Origin: Amaurobius ferox
Taxonomy: Eukaryota; Arthropoda; Arachnida; Araneae; Amaurobiidae
DNA length: 64,000 nt
Assembly: GCA_951213105.1 (NCBI GenBank)
Contig: OX578135.1
Coordinates: 164,662,750 to 164,726,749 of the forward strand
Reading direction: 5' to 3'
The translations under genes were made by a program, and so were the position numbers. Below the pieces are notes generated by a model. The model was given only the letters and a program-made list of their open reading frames with translations. It was not told where the DNA came from and made no database searches. Numbering within the stretch: position 1 is the stretch's first letter; every line of letters begins with the position of its first letter. This document shows, piece by piece, positions 34,449 to 46,088 of the stretch.

Positions 34449-34867
34449 CTTTAAGCGTTTACAATTCTTGATGTAATTCCTTATATATCTTTTAAGAACT
34501 TTTAAGAATTAGTCGTTTGGAAATCTCATAACGACTAATTAGTTCATGCACTTTCAAATAAAGTAATTTTTGTTTTATTGGATTGAGGATAACTAATGTA
34601 ACTTTTCTGGTTAGTGTATTGTATTAGACTTAATTTCAGCTGTCAATTACAATTGACTGTAACCTGGGAGTCTTAGATTGCGTTTTAGCTACCAGCGATA
34701 TCACCCCAGCCATGTCAGAACTACCCTTGAATTCTCAAACATTAAAAAAAAAGAGGTGTGTGTGTGTGTGGTTTGATAGTGTTATATATATGTTTTAAGC
34801 ATCCTTGAATGTGATTTTACCCACGTTTTATATATGGTGCAAACTCATCAAAAGCGTCGCAATCAAG
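34449..34867. other. Flank of the outer LTR element
   Basis: About 420 bp with a GT microsatellite near 34757 and no element or gene recognised. It continues, after removal of the insertion, at 52225. Confidence 0.5.
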
Positions 34868-34872
34868 GTGTT
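34868..34872. repeat. Outer element TSD, left
   Basis: GTGTT directly before the left LTR, matched by GTGTT at 52220-52224. Confidence 0.9.
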
Positions 34873-35700
34873 TGTCCTAAGGTAACTTCCTTTTTAGGAC
34901 ACGCCCGGTAAGAGCGCGAAGAAAAAAAAAGGCCGTGTGTATTTATGTGTATTTACAAACATTAATTTATTTACACTATATAAAATATTTACAACAAAAT
35001 TGATTCAAAATATTCAAAATGAAAGTATACCCCTTTAAGATAACAAATAAACAATTACAAACGTATATGTAGTCTCATAGACTAAAATGTGAAAGATGGT
35101 AATTAAAAATTAAATTTAAACAATCCTATGCAATATTTTAAATATCCTTAAATCCGGAGAGAGAGAGAGAAAATATGCAAATCAGGCATAGGTCCTTAAA
35201 TGTGGAACTCACCGAGCATTCGCTGAATGAACCGCCTCTCATGGTTGAGGACAATGCTGCTGGAGTATCTGTTCTCACTCACAACGCCAAAACTTCTCTC
35301 TCTGCTCCTCTTTTTCATTCTCAAAAACTCTCTCTCTCCAAGAATTTAAAACACGCCCCTGAGGCGCATACAAACATCCCATTGGATTCAGGGTCTTAAC
35401 CCCTTGACCCCAAAGCACCGCCATTGGCTTTAGGCCTTCCAAAAACAAAAAGCCCCTTCTCAAGCCCCTGCGAAACTGATATTCCTTCGGCCACCAATTC
35501 AAAGTCGCCGAGGACCCTATGACCCTTCCGAAAAGGACGTTAAATCTTTCGGTACGAATCCGAGATCCAAAGCAGCTTCGACATCCAGGTTTTCTATTTC
35601 GAGTGCAGATGGCCGAACGAAAAGGCTGACCCCCAAAATAAATAAGAAGACTCTAGGTCGCATTCCCGAAAATATTGGCTCATGGGTTTACCATGCGACA
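34873..35700 (-). repeat. Outer element LTR (left, 3' LTR)
   Basis: 828 bp with TG at one end and CA at the other (TGTCCTAAGG and CATGCGACA on the + strand). It is identical to the right LTR except at three substitutions, one each near 34998, 35190 and 35633. Open frames within it are mirrored in the other LTR and are not genes. Confidence 0.95.
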
Positions 35701-38531
35701 ATATACCTCCATTTCCCCATTAAAAATTCCAAAATCCAAAAATTAAAATTTCAAAATTTCAAAAATTTAAAACTTTTTTTTTTAAAAATTTACCATCAAA
35801 AACATTAAGCAAATTACCAATGCAATACGCCTTTCTAAAAATTACCTCCATTTCCCCATTAAAACATCAAAAATCCACAAATTTAAAAAATTTAAAATCA
35901 AAATACAAAAAATTTTACAATCAAAATCATAAAGAAAAATCAAAAATGTGCTGGAGCGTAATCTGCTTTCCTTCCAGCCACACAGAAACCAACCTCTGAA
36001 AACAGAAGTTTCCTCCTGTATAATAAAACACATAAAAAAAACATCATATTGCACATAAAAGAAAAAAAAAACAATTGTCAATATAAACACAATACAATAA
36101 AATCAAAATATAAAACAAATTGGTGAATTCAGGACAACAAATCAGAAAGTCTGTTAATTGTGTTGCACTAGGCTGTACAAAGTCACTCAAACTAAGTTAC
36201 TTTTCTCACTGATAATGTTTTTTAGTTCTCCAAAAGTTTTTTTCAAATTGTCCACCAAAAGGCAAAAGCATTGGGATCAGGCATCCCTGAAAATTTGTTG
36301 TGTATTTTGTTGGCCACTTCTTGTTACAAAAATTATCATACCTGCATATGTTCCTTGTTTATGATAAGTGATTATGGAATATTACCACTGTGTAGAAAGT
36401 TTATCACCAGAAGTTGTTGTTGATTGACAGCAATGATGAGGAGTGTCTATTCTGTGCACACCCCATAAACACATAGTAAAGTATTGAACACAATGTCCGA
36501 TGTCTGCCCTTACGAAATCAAATTGACTGGCATCTGGAACCGTTTGCACTGTAAACAAATAAACACAAAGTTTGATGTGTGGCAGCAATAAAAATAACTG
36601 GAATCTGGACCCGTAGAAAACTGGAAAGTGGAAAACTGTAGAAAACTGAAAACGTAGGCAAATTTTCCCAGTATATATAACTGGAACATGTAAAACTGTA
36701 GAAAACTGTCCTGTAGAAAACTGGAAACGTGTAAATGTATACATTGTAAAACAAGACAGTAGAAATCACGGAAAACGTAGAAAACAGACGGTAGAAATCA
36801 CAGGAAACGTGTAATTGCCTGTTCTGTATACAAAGTCTGATACATGGAAATTGTTTATAACGAAAGGCACGTCTGTGGCTATAAATGTTTATACGCCTTG
36901 TACTTCGCATAAACTGAAAAAAAACTGATGCAAAATGCTCTATAATGGCAAAAATTGCTATACATTGTGTAGCATATTTCTACATATTTTTGTGACCAAT
37001 GTGCGTATTGTGACAGTTTTAACATCAGTACTGAAAAGAACGCAGTCACCCCGCACAATTCCGGACACCGTTCTTTCGTGTGGTATCGTGCACTTTCTGC
37101 ACCCCGTCCGTAGAGGAAAAAAACAAACACTGGTGAAATCTTCTGCACCCCGTCCGTAGAGGAAAACCAACACAGTAATTGACTGTGTGTTGATCTGTAC
37201 GACATATTAAAATGCCGTAGGCAGTCATCCAAAATTGTTTATATAGTGTTGGCATGTGCCAACATCCGGTCACCTGCTGACCCGAAATGAAAATTGTTGA
37301 AATGAACATATCATATAGCACCTTCCGTGCGCATCACCTTGGAGTTTTCGTGCTGTGCAAACTGCTTCAACAGTATTAATAATAATTTTTATACAAAATA
37401 CAATATATATATATAGACTGGCCTTAGTGACGGCGAAGTTACCACCAAGAGACCTAGCCAATATGCACTTTATTCTTCTCTCCCTCCGAGAACAAAACAT
37501 TTTAAAACAAAATGCAAAATTTCTAAATGCATGAACATGAACGTAAAAATGTATAAAATTTTACTCTCTTAGCTATACAAACTTTACTTCTTTACATATA
37601 AAAAAACTCTACTCCTTTACATAGAAAAACTTTACTGCCAAAGGCAACTTTACGTTAAATAACATGTTTCATATACCATGAAATGCAAAATTCAAAACCA
37701 TAAAATATCACACAAATTTCCATAATTAAATTACATGATCTAAACTAAAAATTTTCTATCCAAAGAAAAAAATTCAAACCATCCAACATATTAAAATATC
37801 TCATTAATTGCAAGTTACAGAAAATTATACATTCCCTGCCAAAAAAAAAGAATGTTTCCAACCCATTCGAAAATTTTTCATTTAGCTATGTCTAACCCGT
37901 CGCTTAAAACTTGACTTTATCTCAAAATGACAGTGTCTTACTGCATAAAAAAAACTCTTTTTTTTTTTTTTTCTTCAATTTATTCTCTAGTCTGTATGAA
38001 CAAAAAAACCAAAATATCTCCCAAACGTGTACCTTTCAGAAAAAAAAAAAAACCACACCTCGCAAAATTTTGCCTGATAAAATGAAAATCCTTTTCTTAC
38101 TTTCGAAAGGAAAAATTTACCCTAATGCTAATATTTTGTTTCACTAAGCAAAATCCTCTTATTCACTCATTTCCTCACTTCCTTTATTTTCTTTACAAAA
38201 AGGGTTTTATCACACTTTTTATTAATACTTTCACCACTTTATGCATTAAGCCTTATTTTCCTCAAATAAACACTAGCCTCACATTAAAATATAAATTTCC
38301 CCCTTTTTTTTTTTATAAAATGAAATACCATTCACCTTCATTTTTATATCTTATCCAAATTATATATCATGAACATACCACTATCTCACCTTTCTTTCCT
38401 AAACTACCCATAGAAACTAAAAAAAATCTCCATGCGTTCAGAAAATATGCTGGAAACTGTCACTTACAGTACTACGTGTAACGATTTAAGAAAATTACTG
38501 TATACAAAAATTGATTCCCTTTTGAGCCTAA
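35701..38531 (-). other. Outer element internal region, 3' part
   Basis: Non-coding AT-rich sequence. A purine-rich candidate polypurine tract (minus strand GGGGAAATGGAGG) sits at 35706-35718 and is duplicated at about 35847-35859. The region 36590-36830 has repeated GTAGAAAACTGGAAA motifs. CTGCACCCCGTCCGTAGAGG occurs twice, 42 bp apart (37098 and 37140). The overlapping open frames at 36382-37500 arise from these repeats and show no family resemblance. Confidence 0.7.
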
Positions 38532-38535
38532 CAAT
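38532..38535. repeat. Inner array TSD, left
   Basis: CAAT immediately before the first inner LTR, matched by CAAT at 49364-49367 after the last. Confidence 0.85.
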
Positions 38536-39707
38536 TGTCGCGAACGTTTTGGTATACTCGACAGAGAAGACAAAGTTTTGAAATCAAACACATTTATTAA
38601 ACATGAAATAACAAGGCAGTTGATCGAAAACAGTGGAGTACAAGCATTTCTCGCAATAACTCAGAGTTACACTCGGTAGGGTGACCATTAAGAACACCCC
38701 TGGAGGAAGAGGAACCAAGAGAATACACATATTTTCTGATACATAAAATAAACACAATATTCCTCATATTATACTTGACATTTATATATCACATTTGTAT
38801 ACTTTGAACATATACGACATTTTCATATAACATCATCAATGACTTGATACTCACGAGGATTTGACAATTAACACTCTATTCGTTAGGTGGAAGACTAAAT
38901 ATATATAAAACTTTACCTCGTCTCTTTTAAATATAACATTTACAATTCTGTACCATGGGAAAGGATATCAGGATGGACTCTCGGCATAAACTCATCGAGA
39001 TTCTTGCGCAGAACAAAATCCATAATGGTCGGGAAACTTGACTACACAACATCATGCTGGCGGAATTCGACATCTTGGTTGGTTACGGAGATTGGTTGAT
39101 TCGTACCTTAGGACACAAGGAGGAGTCAGGCAAATACAAATCGCTGTAAAATGAGCTTTCCCTCTAGCCCTATTAGCGATTCAAGCCGACCAGTGAAAGA
39201 ACCATTTTCTCTTTTCACAAGACTCATTATTCCATTACTACCAGGCTGATTCATTTAAAAACACGAGTGACTCATCTCTGAACCGAGCCAAACGACTCTA
39301 CGCACAACTTGTCGAACTATGTTACATATTTTAATCACATCCTTCCACTTTCAAAATTAATCCACCTTTTCTTAAAATTCGCGATCATACGCGAATCAAA
39401 CACACACGTCTACATTTTTCCACGACTCCTTCCACACTGCTTCCAAAATCCTTTTTCAAAACGCGCGCGTGCGCAAAACCTGCAAGTTCCCAACTAGCGA
39501 CTGAGAAGCGAAAATACAAAACTATTACTATTTTTCTGGAACATAAACACTTTTGCGATTTTAGAGTTCACTTCCCTTAAAAGTCAATGTAATTGAAAAC
39601 ATGTAGAAAAGACATCTATATTTCGAAATTGACACTTTCAATCACACAGAAATAAAACAATACTTTAATATACAATTTTAACACAGAGGTGTGAAAGCCT
39701 TATCACA
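38536..39707 (-). repeat. Inner LTR copy 1 (3' LTR of left unit)
   Basis: 1172 bp, + strand TGTCGCGAACG at one end and CCTTATCACA at the other. It is the reference copy for the other two. Small open frames inside recur at +5163 and are not genes. Confidence 0.93.
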
Positions 39708-40925
39708 CTCCTTCGGGGCCCGGGAGAAAAATTTCCTGCAAAGCGGGGAATTTTTCCACACAATACTAGGAAAATACCTGCATTAAGTTCCCAATGACAT
39801 ATGTTCCATTGAGAGGAATTTAGTGTGAATTTTGAGCGATGTACATGTACATCAAAGAAAAAAACAAAAACAAACAAGATCATGACCAGCATAATAACCA
39901 AAATCCAAGAGTGGCCTAAAGTTTGACTCGTGAGTCAAAAAAAAATAAGTCTCAATACAAGCATAGACCTTTACAAGACAACACCAAATTAACAAGACAC
40001 AAATGATGAAATTGCCCCTTTTAAAACTTAAACACTAATACATTTTCTGGTGAGTACCACAGAGACATGAAAATTTAATTTACTCAACTCACAAAAAGTT
40101 TAACTAAACAAAAAGTTTTCTTTCTTCAAAAATTTTACAATTAAAATTCTATAAATTTACTTTTCACAGAAATCAATTTATTAACTATTATCCAACCTTG
40201 CCAACAAATTACTTTAAAGGACATTTAAAAAATTTACTAATTTAGAAAATGAGACAAATTTTCAAACCAAGAATGTTGATCAGGCACCCAGGCAAGAAAC
40301 AAGTCCATTAGAAAGTTGCAAACCTAGAGGTGGCGGTACCCCCAACCAATAAGTCAACAACACCAAATTACAAAAAAAAATTTCTAAAATTTACTAGACC
40401 TTTAAATTAAAAAAAAATCATTCACACATTCATAAAATAAAACAGAGATAAAAATTATCAGTTATCCTTAAAAATCCTTACCAAAACTCTAATCCATCAA
40501 GTACTTAATTATCTTAAAATTACTTTAAAACATTACTGCTTATCATTAAAGTAAAGCAAAAAAAAATTATTATTTAAGTATTTAGAATTTTAAAACACTA
40601 CTTCAACCTGATTAACATGGCACTCACATTCAGAAAGCTGCACTGGCACAGAACTTGCAGTACAGAACATTCAGCTGACTGACACATAAAGCAAATTACA
40701 CAGAAGTTCAGAAATATTGGATCCATTTTAACATAGCATACAGTTTTGCAAAACATTTTGTGAAACAATTGAAAATATAATATTATGAAACATAATTGTC
40801 CATCTCACAACAATATCAGTCTTTTTTTTTTTTTTTGAAAATGTGAGAATTTCATAATCTAAACATTTTACTTTACTTTTGAGCCAATTGCTCTCTTGAC
40901 ATATTGCCTTAATTGACAAGTAACT
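39708..40925 (-). other. Inner element 3' non-coding region, copy 1
   Basis: About 1.2 kb between the ORF stop and the 3' LTR. A purine-containing stretch next to the LTR (minus strand CCCGAAGGAG, 39708-39722 region) is the best polypurine-tract candidate but is weak. No reverse transcriptase, integrase or env-like frame is seen. The 63-codon minus frame at 40728-40919 is unrecognised. Confidence 0.65.
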
Positions 40926-43358
40926 TTAATGAATAAATTGGCCTCTTGGGCGCAAGTCATACTTGTGTGAATTAGGAACATTTTGAGTTTTAACCCTATT
41001 TTGATGGTTTAGAAAATATCTACTTTTAAATTGTCTTGTTTCTTGAGTTGAAGAATTATCAATGTTATCATTATATGTGCTAGAAATCAATTCACTACGT
41101 CTAGGAGGTAAAGGAGTTAATCTATTAACGTGGACCAATTGCTGATTACATGGATTGTTTTTGTGTTGAATGACAAAGTTAACTTCAGTAGCACCTCTAA
41201 CATGATTTTGCTTTTCCCCCATATGCAAAGTAACATTCTGTGCATTTACTACCAAATCTCTAAAAGATTTGCTTCCATTTTCCAAATCGTTAATATGTAC
41301 CTCTTCACTACCCAAATGTGGCACTACATTATTTTCCGAAAAATTTCTGCTCACATACTCTTCCCGAATGACCTGAGACTCATTCACTACCGGTGCCAGA
41401 TCTGCTTTGCATTTGGCACATGCATTCGTATGGAACTCTTTCGGTTTACAGTCCTCTACCACACGAACATTTTTTCCACTACTCATCTGCGAGTCAGGCA
41501 CAGCAATACGCTTTGCGACACTACTTAGGTTTGAGTCTGCACTTTCCGACTCATTTGCCGGTTCATGATTTGAAATCGAAAGTAAATTATTCGTACATTG
41601 ATAACCAACAAAAGGAATGGAAGAGTTTGAAAACTTAAAACAGAAGTGATTATAATCTATAATAGCATTATGTTTATGTAAAAACTTGTTACCAAGGATT
41701 ACATTATATGAAATAGGAGCTGGTGATTTTAACACAAAAAATTCGGTAGGGAATCTTTCTTTTCCCAAATTTAGTGAAATAGTGGCTAAACATTCAACTT
41801 TAGTATCTTGTGAACTAAAGCTACGCAAAATTGTTGGTTTGTATGTTAGCAACATATGTGCAATGGGTACAGTATTTAAAGCTTCCTCATACACTAAATT
41901 AATTGAACTACCCGTATCAATCAATATTGACACTTCACTGCTCACTAATTTTCCTTTTATAATAGAAGAAGATGACAAAGAATTTGTAATATTATGACAA
42001 ATATTATTTTCCTCAAAATGTGATGTTTGCCTATCAAAAGTTTTTCTATTATTATAATTGTGCATGGGATATCTACTCTGATTCCCAGAAGAATGATTTT
42101 TGGAATTTTGCAAAGATTTATATGACTCCTTATTTTTATAATTTTGCGTTCCTTGCTTTTTATACTTCCACTCATTTGCAGACATTTGCCCTCTGTGTCT
42201 TTCACCCTGGTGATACCTAGTTCCAGGACTGGTATAAATTTTCCTACATTTTATACCGTACGCATCTCTTTTTTGAAAAACCTTTTTCCAACACTGTTCT
42301 TGAACGTGACCTAATTTACCACATTTGTCACACTTTGGACGCGGTGAACGCTTTTCGTTAACTTTATCTGAATTAAACTTAAATTTTTCTATTTTACCCC
42401 TAAGAAATTCAATGTCCCTTTCCTGTTCTAACACTTTTCTTTTTAAATCTGACATACTTTCACTTCGATCTGGTGTGAGAACATATTTTTCTGGTGTGAG
42501 AACACCTTTTTTTGTAAGTACCGGATTAGTCAAGTACATAGCATTATTTTCATTTAAAATAGATTCCTCAAGAATTGCAAGTTTTCTAGCCGAATAAAAA
42601 TCTCTAGGGTTTTGTGACAACACCAATCTTTTTAGTTCCGGATATAAACCATTAATAAATGAAGTTTTTAAAAGTGTTTGCCTGATTTTATTCTCACTTT
42701 CGGAATCTACATCTTCCGGAACAACCTTAAATGAAGCAGCTTCGATTCTCATCGAAAACTGTTTAACCGACTCATTTGGTCTCTGTGTAAAGTTCACGAG
42801 TGAAATTATGTTTTTAGTAACATTTTCGGTCACTTCAAAATGATCTTTCAAAATGTGAATAATTTCCTGCAAATTTTTACAATTTCTGTGCTTTGGATTC
42901 TCTTCAATCAATCTATTTGCTTCCCCCTCTAAATTCAATCTCAAACAAACTAATTTGTCACACTCACTCCAGTTTGCATGAGTGGCTACTAAATTTAACT
43001 TTTCCAAAAACTGTGACAACGAAAGCTCTGAATTTCCCGAGAATTTTGGAATATGATGTGCGAACTTAGGTGTGAAAATATGGAATGATTTTAACATGTT
43101 ATCATTTACCGATGAAGCACTGTTTTGATTTGGCAAAGTGCCAGAAGAAGAATTCAGACATACCGGCGATTTATCCGATATATTTTCCTCATTAGATTTA
43201 GCTTTGTGGCTAACATTTTTAACTTTACTTTTAGAATTAACAGTATCCGACTCAGTAGCAATATCAAGCGACAAATTCAAGGAGGAATTTAATTTTTTAC
43301 TTGAATTTTTACTCATCTTACCGACATTTACTTTTTTGTTTCTAGTAATTGGAGCCAT
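40926..43358 (-). CDS. Gag-protease polyprotein with integrase-like tail, copy 1
   Basis: An intact 810-residue polyprotein of an LTR retroelement. I start at the ATG at 43358 (context AAAATGG) rather than an upstream non-ATG codon. After a Ser/Lys-rich N-terminus comes a Gag-type region (about residues 100-245). A CCHC zinc knuckle for RNA packaging follows at Cys343, Cys346, His351 and Cys356. A pepsin-type retroviral protease follows, with ILIDTGSS (catalytic Asp481) and ILG at 554-556. Directly after the protease, where reverse transcriptase should begin, comes a linker. The C-terminus carries VHVNRL (742-747) and YDLRPR (800-805), which resemble the tail of Ty3/Gypsy integrases. Reverse transcriptase, RNase H and the integrase catalytic core are missing. 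The frame stays fully open in both copies. Assembly of particles and their processing are plausible, while copying needs a helper element. Gag and protease calls are firm; the integrase tail is a strong resemblance only. Confidence 0.92.
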   Translation of the reverse strand: MAPITRNKKVNVGKMSKNSSKKLNSSLNLSLDIATESDTVNSKSKVKNVSHKAKSNEENISDKSPVCLNSSSGTLPNQNSASSVNDNMLKSFHIFTPKFAHHIPKFSGNSELSLSQFLEKLNLVATHANWSECDKLVCLRLNLEGEANRLIEENPKHRNCKNLQEIIHILKDHFEVTENVTKNIISLVNFTQRPNESVKQFSMRIEAASFKVVPEDVDSESENKIRQTLLKTSFINGLYPELKRLVLSQNPRDFYSARKLAILEESILNENNAMYLTNPVLTKKGVLTPEKYVLTPDRSESMSDLKRKVLEQERDIEFLRGKIEKFKFNSDKVNEKRSPRPKCDKCGKLGHVQEQCWKKVFQKRDAYGIKCRKIYTSPGTRYHQGERHRGQMSANEWKYKKQGTQNYKNKESYKSLQNSKNHSSGNQSRYPMHNYNNRKTFDRQTSHFEENNICHNITNSLSSSSIIKGKLVSSEVSILIDTGSSINLVYEEALNTVPIAHMLLTYKPTILRSFSSQDTKVECLATISLNLGKERFPTEFFVLKSPAPISYNVILGNKFLHKHNAIIDYNHFCFKFSNSSIPFVGYQCTNNLLSISNHEPANESESADSNLSSVAKRIAVPDSQMSSGKNVRVVEDCKPKEFHTNACAKCKADLAPVVNESQVIREEYVSRNFSENNVVPHLGSEEVHINDLENGSKSFRDLVVNAQNVTLHMGEKQNHVRGATEVNFVIQHKNNPCNQQLVHVNRLTPLPPRRSELISSTYNDNIDNSSTQETRQFKSRYFLNHQNRVKTQNVPNSHKYDLRPRGQFIH

Positions 43359-43698
43359 TTTGCATAACAATCAAATATACTCGTATAGTTTAACACAATA
43401 TGCAATTGCAATGTTCTTAAACAGTATTTACAATAAAACCAGTTTTTATCAAATCAAATGACATAAATATGCAAACAAATCAATTTTTTTTATCAAATGG
43501 CACATATCAAATTCCAAGAACACTCGTTTTTGAGAATACCGAAAACAGAACATGGAACTCTGTTTACTTAAGAAAACACTCATTTTAGCACAACGGTAAT
43601 TTTTAACCTTCAAAATTTCAATTCTTAAGAAAATTTTTTAAAAATTTTAATTCTCTCAGCTCTTCCCCACTCACCGAGAAAAGTAACGGCACCAATTC
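43359..43698 (-). other. Inner element leader, copy 1
   Basis: 340 bp between the 5' LTR and the gag ATG on the minus strand: the primer-binding site at its start, then untranslated leader of the kind that usually carries packaging signals. No structure can be assigned by eye. Confidence 0.6.
43678..43694 (-). promoter_or_regulatory. Candidate primer-binding site, inner unit 1
   Basis: On the minus strand, TGGTGCCGTTACTTTTC starts four bases after the LTR end. TGG is the expected start of a site complementary to a tRNA 3' CCA. The tRNA is not identified. Confidence 0.6.
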
Positions 43699-44870
43699 TG
43701 TCGCGAACGTTTTGGTATACTCGACAGAGAAGACAAAGTTTTGAAATCAAACACATTTATTAAACATGAAATAACAAGGCAGTTGATCGAAAACAGTGGA
43801 GTACAAGCATTTCTCGCAATAACTCAGAGTTACACTCGGTAGGGTGACCATTAAGAACACCCCTGGAGGAAGAGGAACCAAGAGAATACACATATTTTCT
43901 GATACATAAAATAAACACAATATTCCTCATATTATACTTGACATTTATATATCACATTTGTATACTTTGAACATATACGACATTTTCATATAACATCATC
44001 AATGACTTGATACTCACGAGGATTTGACAATTAACACTCTATTCGTTAGGTGGAAGACTAAATATATATAAAACTTTACCTCGTCTCTTTTAAATATAAC
44101 ATTTACAATTCTGTACCATGGGAAAGGATATCAGGATGGACTCTCGGCATAAACTCATCGAGATTCTTGCGCAGAACAAAATCCATAATGGTCGGGAAAC
44201 TTGACTACACAACATCATGCTGGCGGAATTCGACATCTTGGTTGGTTACGGAGATTGGTTGATTCGTACCTTAGGACACAAGGAGGAGTCAGGCAAATAC
44301 AAATCGCTGTAAAATGAGCTTTCCCTCTAGCCCTATTAGCGATTCAAGCCGACCAGTGAAAGAACCATTTTCTCTTTTCACAAGACTCATTATTCCATTA
44401 CTACCAGGCTGATTCATTTAAAAACACGAGTGACTCATCTCTGAACCGAGCCAAACGACTCTACGCACAACTTGTCGAACTATGTTACATATTTTAATCA
44501 CATCCTTCCACTTTCAAAATTAATCCACCTTTTCTTAAAATTCGCGATCATACGCGAATCAAACACACACGTCTACATTTTTCCACGACTCCTTCCACAC
44601 TGCTTCCAAAATCCTTTTTCAAAACGCGCGCGTGCGCAAAACCTGCAAGTTCCCAACTAGCGACTGAGAAGCGAAAATACAAAACTATTACTATTTTTCT
44701 GGAACATAAACACTTTTGCGATTTTAGAGTTCACTTCCCTTAAAAGTCAATGTAATTGAAAACATGTAGAAAAGACATCTATATTTCGAAATTGACACTT
44801 TCAATCACACAGAAATAAAACAATACTTTAATATACAATTTTAACACAGAGGTGTGAAAGCCTTATCACA
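43699..44870 (-). repeat. Inner LTR copy 2 (shared by both units)
   Basis: 1172 bp at exactly +5163 from copy 1, with no difference seen. It serves as the 5' LTR of the left unit and the 3' LTR of the right unit. Confidence 0.93.
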
Positions 44871-46088
44871 CTCCTTCGGGGCCCGGGAGAAAAATTTCCT
44901 GCAAAGCGGGGAATTTTTCCACACAATACTAGGAAAATACCTGCATTAAGTTCCCAATGACATATGTTCCATTGAGAGGAATTTAGTGTGAATTTTGAGC
45001 GATGTACATGTACATCAAAGAAAAAAACAAAAACAAACAAGATCATGACCAGCATAATAACCAAAATCCAAGAGTGGCCTAAAGTTTGACTCGTGAGTCA
45101 AAAAAAAATAAGTCTCAATACAAGCATAGACCTTTACAAGACAACACCAAATTAACAAGACACAAATGATGAAATTGCCCCTTTTAAAACTTAAACACTA
45201 ATACATTTTCTGGTGAGTACCACAGAGACATGAAAATTTAATTTACTCAACTCACAAAAAGTTTAACTAAACAAAAAGTTTTCTTTCTTCAAAAATTTTA
45301 CAATTAAAATTCTATAAATTTACTTTTCACAGAAATCAATTTATTAACTATTATCCAACCTTGCCAACAAATTACTTTAAAGGACATTTAAAAAATTTAC
45401 TAATTTAGAAAATGAGACAAATTTTCAAACCAAGAATGTTGATCAGGCACCCAGGCAAGAAACAAGTCCATTAGAAAGTTGCAAACCTAGAGGTGGCGGT
45501 ACCCCCAACCAATAAGTCAACAACACCAAATTACAAAAAAAAATTTCTAAAATTTACTAGACCTTTAAATTAAAAAAAAATCATTCACACATTCATAAAA
45601 TAAAACAGAGATAAAAATTATCAGTTATCCTTAAAAATCCTTACCAAAACTCTAATCCATCAAGTACTTAATTATCTTAAAATTACTTTAAAACATTACT
45701 GCTTATCATTAAAGTAAAGCAAAAAAAAATTATTATTTAAGTATTTAGAATTTTAAAACACTACTTCAACCTGATTAACATGGCACTCACATTCAGAAAG
45801 CTGCACTGGCACAGAACTTGCAGTACAGAACATTCAGCTGACTGACACATAAAGCAAATTACACAGAAGTTCAGAAATATTGGATCCATTTTAACATAGC
45901 ATACAGTTTTGCAAAACATTTTGTGAAACAATTGAAAATATAATATTATGAAACATAATTGTCCATCTCACAACAATATCAGTCTTTTTTTTTTTTTTTG
46001 AAAATGTGAGAATTTCATAATCTAAACATTTTACTTTACTTTTGAGCCAATTGCTCTCTTGACATATTGCCTTAATTGACAAGTAACT
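44871..46088 (-). other. Inner element 3' non-coding region, copy 2
   Basis: Duplicate of 39708-40925 at +5163; no difference seen and no coding motifs. Confidence 0.65.

Noticed and set aside
35175..35502. Paired ORFs on both strands, duplicated at 51694-52021
   Set aside because: They lie entirely within the outer LTRs and are duplicated only because the LTR is.
36382..37500. Cluster of overlapping minus-strand frames (76-130 codons)
   Set aside because: They overlap one another in different frames, consist of repeat-derived low-complexity sequence, and show no Gag or Pol motif.
39707..40925. A missing reverse transcriptase or env gene downstream of the protease
   Set aside because: I checked the minus-strand frames there for polymerase (YxDD-type) and integrase motifs and saw none; the longest frame is 63 codons.
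41130..43461. Plus-strand and alternative-frame ORFs within the gag-protease gene (also at +5163)
   Set aside because: These are shadows of the minus-strand 810-residue ORF.
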